A stretch of 7,800 nt of DNA from assembly GCA_034659855.1 (NCBI GenBank), contig JAYEIA010000216.1, positions 1 to 7,800 on the forward strand. The letters are read 5' to 3'. Origin of the DNA: JAYEIA01 sp034659855 (GTDB lineage Bacteria > Bacteroidota > Bacteroidia > Bacteroidales > JAADGE01). Position numbers and translations under genes: made by a program. The notes under the pieces are model-generated. The model was not told the origin of the DNA and made no database searches. It saw only the letters and a program-made list of their open reading frames with translations. Positions 5,801 through 7,800 of this stretch are shown piece by piece. Numbering within the stretch: the stretch's first letter is position 1; each line of letters starts with the position of its first letter.

Positions 5801-7800
5801 GCCCGGAGAACAGGCTGAATTTCTTATCGGGAGTTCATACAATAATATCACCGTGCTGTACCAAATAGAACACAAGCACAGCATAGTGAAACAAAGTTTT
5901 ATAGTGCTCAATAATGAAACAAAGCACATAAAAATTCCGGTAGAAGAAAAACACCGAGGTAATTTTTCAGTACATTTCGTTTTTGTGAAAAATAATCGGT
6001 TTTATTCCGAAAGCTCAGTTGTTACGGTACCCTACTCCAACAAAAAATTGGATATAGAATTCAGTACATTCAGAGATAAACTACAGCCCGGACAAAAAGA
6101 GCAATGGAAAATAACCATAAAAAATCCTGACGGAAATAAAGCCGCTGCCGAAATGCTGGCCGGAATGTATGATGCGTCTTTGGACCAATTTGCTGCCAAT
6201 CACTGGAATTTTAATATCTATTCCAATTTCTACACAAGAATGACTTGGAGTCAAGAATTGTTTGCACACGTTAATTCAAAACTATTCAAGAAAAATTTAG
6301 ACATCCGATATTCCCCTTCCTTAAAAGCCTATGACAAATTTAATTGGTTTGGATTCAGTTATTATCATTCACAAGAAGTATTTGTCACTGCCATAGGGGG
6401 GTCTAAATCTCGAAGAACCGGCAGGCGAACTAAAAATGCAAACTATAAGGAGAGAATGGCTGACGTTACCTCTGCTGAACCGGAGGCAATCGCCATTGTT
6501 GACGACAGGGATGAATTAGATTCCGTCACAATCACGGCTGAAACCGGTAAAGGTTATGAGAGCAAAGAGAAAGAGAAGCTCGGTAAAAAAACGGATTTTT
6601 CAGCCGTAAAAGTCAGAACCAATTTTAATGAAACCGCCTTTTTCTATCCGCACTTGCAAACCAATGAAGCCGGAGAAATAATCCTGAATTTTACCGTTCC
6701 GGAATCGCTCACAAAATGGAAACTAATGACACTGGCTCACACCAAGGATTTGAAATTTGCTGTGGCCGAAAAAGAAATTATTACTCAAAAGGACTTAATG
6801 TTAACTCCGAACAGTCCGAGATTTTTTCGAGAAAACGACCGCATGACATTCCCGGTAAAAATCAGCAGTTTATCCGACAAGCTCCTCAGCGGAAATGCTC
6901 AACTAATTTTTGTAAACCCCATAACCGGCGAAGAAGTAACTGATGTATTGGCAAAGGGCGAGAAAGCCGTAAAACCCTTTGCGGTGAAGCCGGAAGGGAA
7001 TTCAATGCTCAGCTGGAATTTAACGATACCCGAAGGAGTTAGTGCTCTATCGTACAAAGTAGTGGCTAAAGCCGGCGATTTTTCCGATGGAGAGCAAAAG
7101 GCCATTCCCGTACTGACGAATCGTAGGCTTGTAACAGAATCTTTGCCTCTTCCGGTCAAAGGAAATACTAAAAAAACACTGCGATTTGATAAGTTGATAA
7201 ATTCCGGTAAATCCAAAACCTTGAAGCACCATAAACTGACGCTTGAATTTACTTCAAACCCCGCTTGGTATGCTGTTCAGGCTTTGCCGTATATCATGGA
7301 GTACCCCTACGAATGCAATGAACAAATTTTCAGCAGATATTATGCCAACAGCTTGGCCTCACATATAGCTCAGTCCGATCCGAAAATCGAACGTGTATTT
7401 GAAGCATGGAGAAATACGAATACGGACGCCTTGGTATCCAATTTGGAAAAAAATGAAGAATTAAAATCAGTCTTGCTTCAGGAAACGCCTTGGGTAATGA
7501 ACGGTAAAAATGAATCTGCACGAAAAAAACGGGTCGGTATTTTGTTCGATCTCAATCGAATGAGTAACGAAACTCGGCGAGCATTAGCCAAACTTCAAAA
7601 AGGACAGTACGGAAACGGGGCTTGGCCATGGTTTACCGGTATGCCCGAAAGTAGATACATAACCCAACATATTATTACGGGAATGGGACATCTGAAACAG
7701 TTGGATGTAATTTCACTCAAAGACAGCAAGCTTAAACAAATGCTCAGAAAGGCCTTGAGATACTTAGATGCCGCAATTTTGAAAGATTACAACTACCTGA
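2850..7800 (+). CDS. Alpha-2-macroglobulin family protein, secreted, 3' end outside the window
   Basis: The frame stays open for 1,650 codons to the window edge. The ATG at 2850 is the only in-frame start after the TAA at 2817-2819, and no Shine-Dalgarno is visible. Residues 1-25 form a Sec signal peptide (cut likely near LQA/Q). There is no lipobox, unlike the E. coli lipoprotein YfhM. Residues about 26-385 are mostly helical, partly TPR-like and not assignable. About 388-600 are beta-sandwich macroglobulin-like domains. MG2 follows at about 600-705 with YRPGQ at 607-611. The bait-region-type domain spans about 1065-1256, with YDASLD at 1107-1112. The A2M domain begins near N1260. The thioester is C1489/Q1492 in YPYECNEQ. 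The alpha/alpha-toroid with GAWPWF...SRYIT continues to the edge. Family members trap proteases that cut the bait, probably in the periplasm. Relatives run to roughly 1,900-2,000 residues, so a few hundred are missing. Elsewhere the gene often sits beside pbpC (penicillin-binding protein 1C), which cannot be checked here. Only three cysteines are visible: C524, C983 and C1489. Confidence 0.94.
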   Translation, partial: MPSKFIKLTLIIILTLTFSPMLQAQNTYRELWKQIEKDEENSLPKSAYKTANKIYLKASTENNSQQLLKSFIYRMKFKNSFEDYAFESLLAELDSTVKTAKQPEKSVMHSMLGDMYLMYYRANRYKFMNRTNTVNFDNDDIKTWTLDYLVSKVIAEYNLSLENSVILKNTPVEKIELLVKSDGKRQLRPTLYDFLGHKALLVFENTELSLTKPQDAFEIDQDFYFSSAARFMKNKFESEDTLSFKYHSVQLYRDLLEFRLQQAQIGPLLDLDIQRLKYFRNHSVHAEKDDLYFKALSNLETKYADSPYIGDVKYSIAAYFYSQALKYKPNDKLTKHFKGFKLKAHKLSSAVIKNYPKTEAAEKSKVLISNIESHNISVANENVVTPEKKFSIKISWQNINSSFIRVAKISRKDYENIKNNYYHYELHDKLFKKSETVYQFSKQLPGDKDFNPHSAELIMEKLSPGLYLVFAADNEKFSYKKAQSSYSVLRVSDISFARQKNEDNSYNITVFNRTTGKPMAGVNCKIYKRSWNGVLGRYTKKTVATKTTNKNGQIIMSPKNENYASYFIDFTYKNDFLSSDNSYYIYNYSPDTKLRTHVKLFNDRAIYRPGQTIHFKGVVLETQGEKTDIVPGFKDKLTFYDPNRQEVSSLMLKSNAFGTYSGSFEIPKGLRNGNFRISSPHGTKYIKVEEYKRPKFETELLPFSGNYLLGDKVKIEGKSISYSGAPLSNAKVSWHVKRSPRWLGWWSHYFNSQKVEIAHGVTETDDKGMYSVEFKAVPDRRFKKSPYLSFNYSISVDVTDINGETQSTSGNITVGYRALTVSTDIASDIDKQELNKSNKLKIITNNLNGQFIPAEGNIQIFKLKTPKNVLKKRYWSAPDKHIYTKKEWRTQLPGSLYGEENNNENLEQGKRFLEHHFDTKKETQLSLGKLKNIPQGKYVLVINSKDSYGNEVSNRQFFTVFDSKKNKMPYAKGLFFKEINKYCEPGEQAEFLIGSSYNNITVLYQIEHKHSIVKQSFIVLNNETKHIKIPVEEKHRGNFSVHFVFVKNNRFYSESSVVTVPYSNKKLDIEFSTFRDKLQPGQKEQWKITIKNPDGNKAAAEMLAGMYDASLDQFAANHWNFNIYSNFYTRMTWSQELFAHVNSKLFKKNLDIRYSPSLKAYDKFNWFGFSYYHSQEVFVTAIGGSKSRRTGRRTKNANYKERMADVTSAEPEAIAIVDDRDELDSVTITAETGKGYESKEKEKLGKKTDFSAVKVRTNFNETAFFYPHLQTNEAGEIILNFTVPESLTKWKLMTLAHTKDLKFAVAEKEIITQKDLMLTPNSPRFFRENDRMTFPVKISSLSDKLLSGNAQLIFVNPITGEEVTDVLAKGEKAVKPFAVKPEGNSMLSWNLTIPEGVSALSYKVVAKAGDFSDGEQKAIPVLTNRRLVTESLPLPVKGNTKKTLRFDKLINSGKSKTLKHHKLTLEFTSNPAWYAVQALPYIMEYPYECNEQIFSRYYANSLASHIAQSDPKIERVFEAWRNTNTDALVSNLEKNEELKSVLLQETPWVMNGKNESARKKRVGILFDLNRMSNETRRALAKLQKGQYGNGAWPWFTGMPESRYITQHIITGMGHLKQLDVISLKDSKLKQMLRKALRYLDAAILKDYNYL
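6387..6617 (+). other. Bait-like charged linker within the alpha-2-macroglobulin
   Basis: Residues about 1180-1256 sit between the YDASLD bait-domain motif and the conserved A2M domain start, which is where bacterial macroglobulins carry their protease bait. The segment begins with two glycines (1183-1184) encoded by a G6 run. It continues strongly basic with RR at 1188-1189 and 1192-1193, then turns acidic around EPEAIAIVDDRDELD, and ends Lys/Glu-rich (KGYESKEKEKLGKK). It has little hydrophobic core and many trypsin-like sites, which suits an exposed flexible loop. Assignment as the bait is inferred from position and composition. Confidence 0.55.
7314..7325 (+). other. Intact thioester motif CNEQ of the macroglobulin
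   Basis: The codons TGC AAT GAA CAA encode C1489-N-E-Q1492 inside EYPYECNEQIFSRYYAN. In this family the Cys and Gln side chains form an internal thioester that becomes reactive after bait cleavage and covalently captures the protease. Many bacterial paralogues (the YfaS type) have lost this motif. Its retention places this gene with the thioester-containing class. Confidence 0.9.

Noticed and set aside
5796..5813. CEPGEQ at residues 983-988 as a second thioester site
   Set aside because: The Cys-to-Gln spacing is too long for CxEQ, and PGEQ is a common beginning of macroglobulin-like strands.
6395..6400. G6 tract as a phase-variation switch
   Set aside because: Six bases is short for slippage switching, and the frame is intact through it. 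It encodes the two glycines that open the linker.

Overview
The window is an AT-rich stretch that most likely comes from a member of the Bacteroidota. The grounds are protein family content (a DUF4369/DUF5106-type TlpA-like secreted thioredoxin and a Bacteroidota-style alpha-2-macroglobulin), start codons without Shine-Dalgarno sequences but with A-rich leaders, and a minus-strand promoter candidate that resembles the Bacteroidota TTG / TAnnTTTG consensus. The species cannot be named from the sequence.

Layout: positions 1-79 are intergenic, with an AT-only microrepeat and a weak inverted repeat. Positions 80-2576 carry two minus-strand genes that overlap by 11 bases and form an operon. The upstream gene (1029-2576) encodes a secreted thioredoxin-fold protein with a CSHC active site. 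The downstream gene (80-1039) encodes a cytoplasmic radical SAM enzyme of the YhcC/YtqA (TIGR01212) family. Positions 2577-2849 are a divergent intergenic region with one promoter candidate and a 40-base ATT-phased 8-bp microrepeat. From 2850 to the right edge runs one very long plus-strand gene. It has no internal stop and is cut off by the window after 1,650 codons. It encodes a secreted bacterial alpha-2-macroglobulin with MG2, bait-region-type, A2M and thioester domains and an intact CNEQ thioester motif.

How the genes work together: the alpha-2-macroglobulin is expected to act in the periplasm as a protease trap. A protease cuts the exposed bait segment, the thioester is released, and the protease becomes covalently bound. 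The divergent thioredoxin-like protein should also be periplasmic and redox-active, but nothing in the sequence links it functionally to the macroglobulin beyond the shared intergenic region. The radical SAM enzyme is cytoplasmic and probably shares only a transcript with its neighbour. I see no RNA gene, CRISPR array, insertion sequence, phage gene or defence locus. The most informative part is the long gene, whose N-terminal region and bait-like linker are the least explained pieces.
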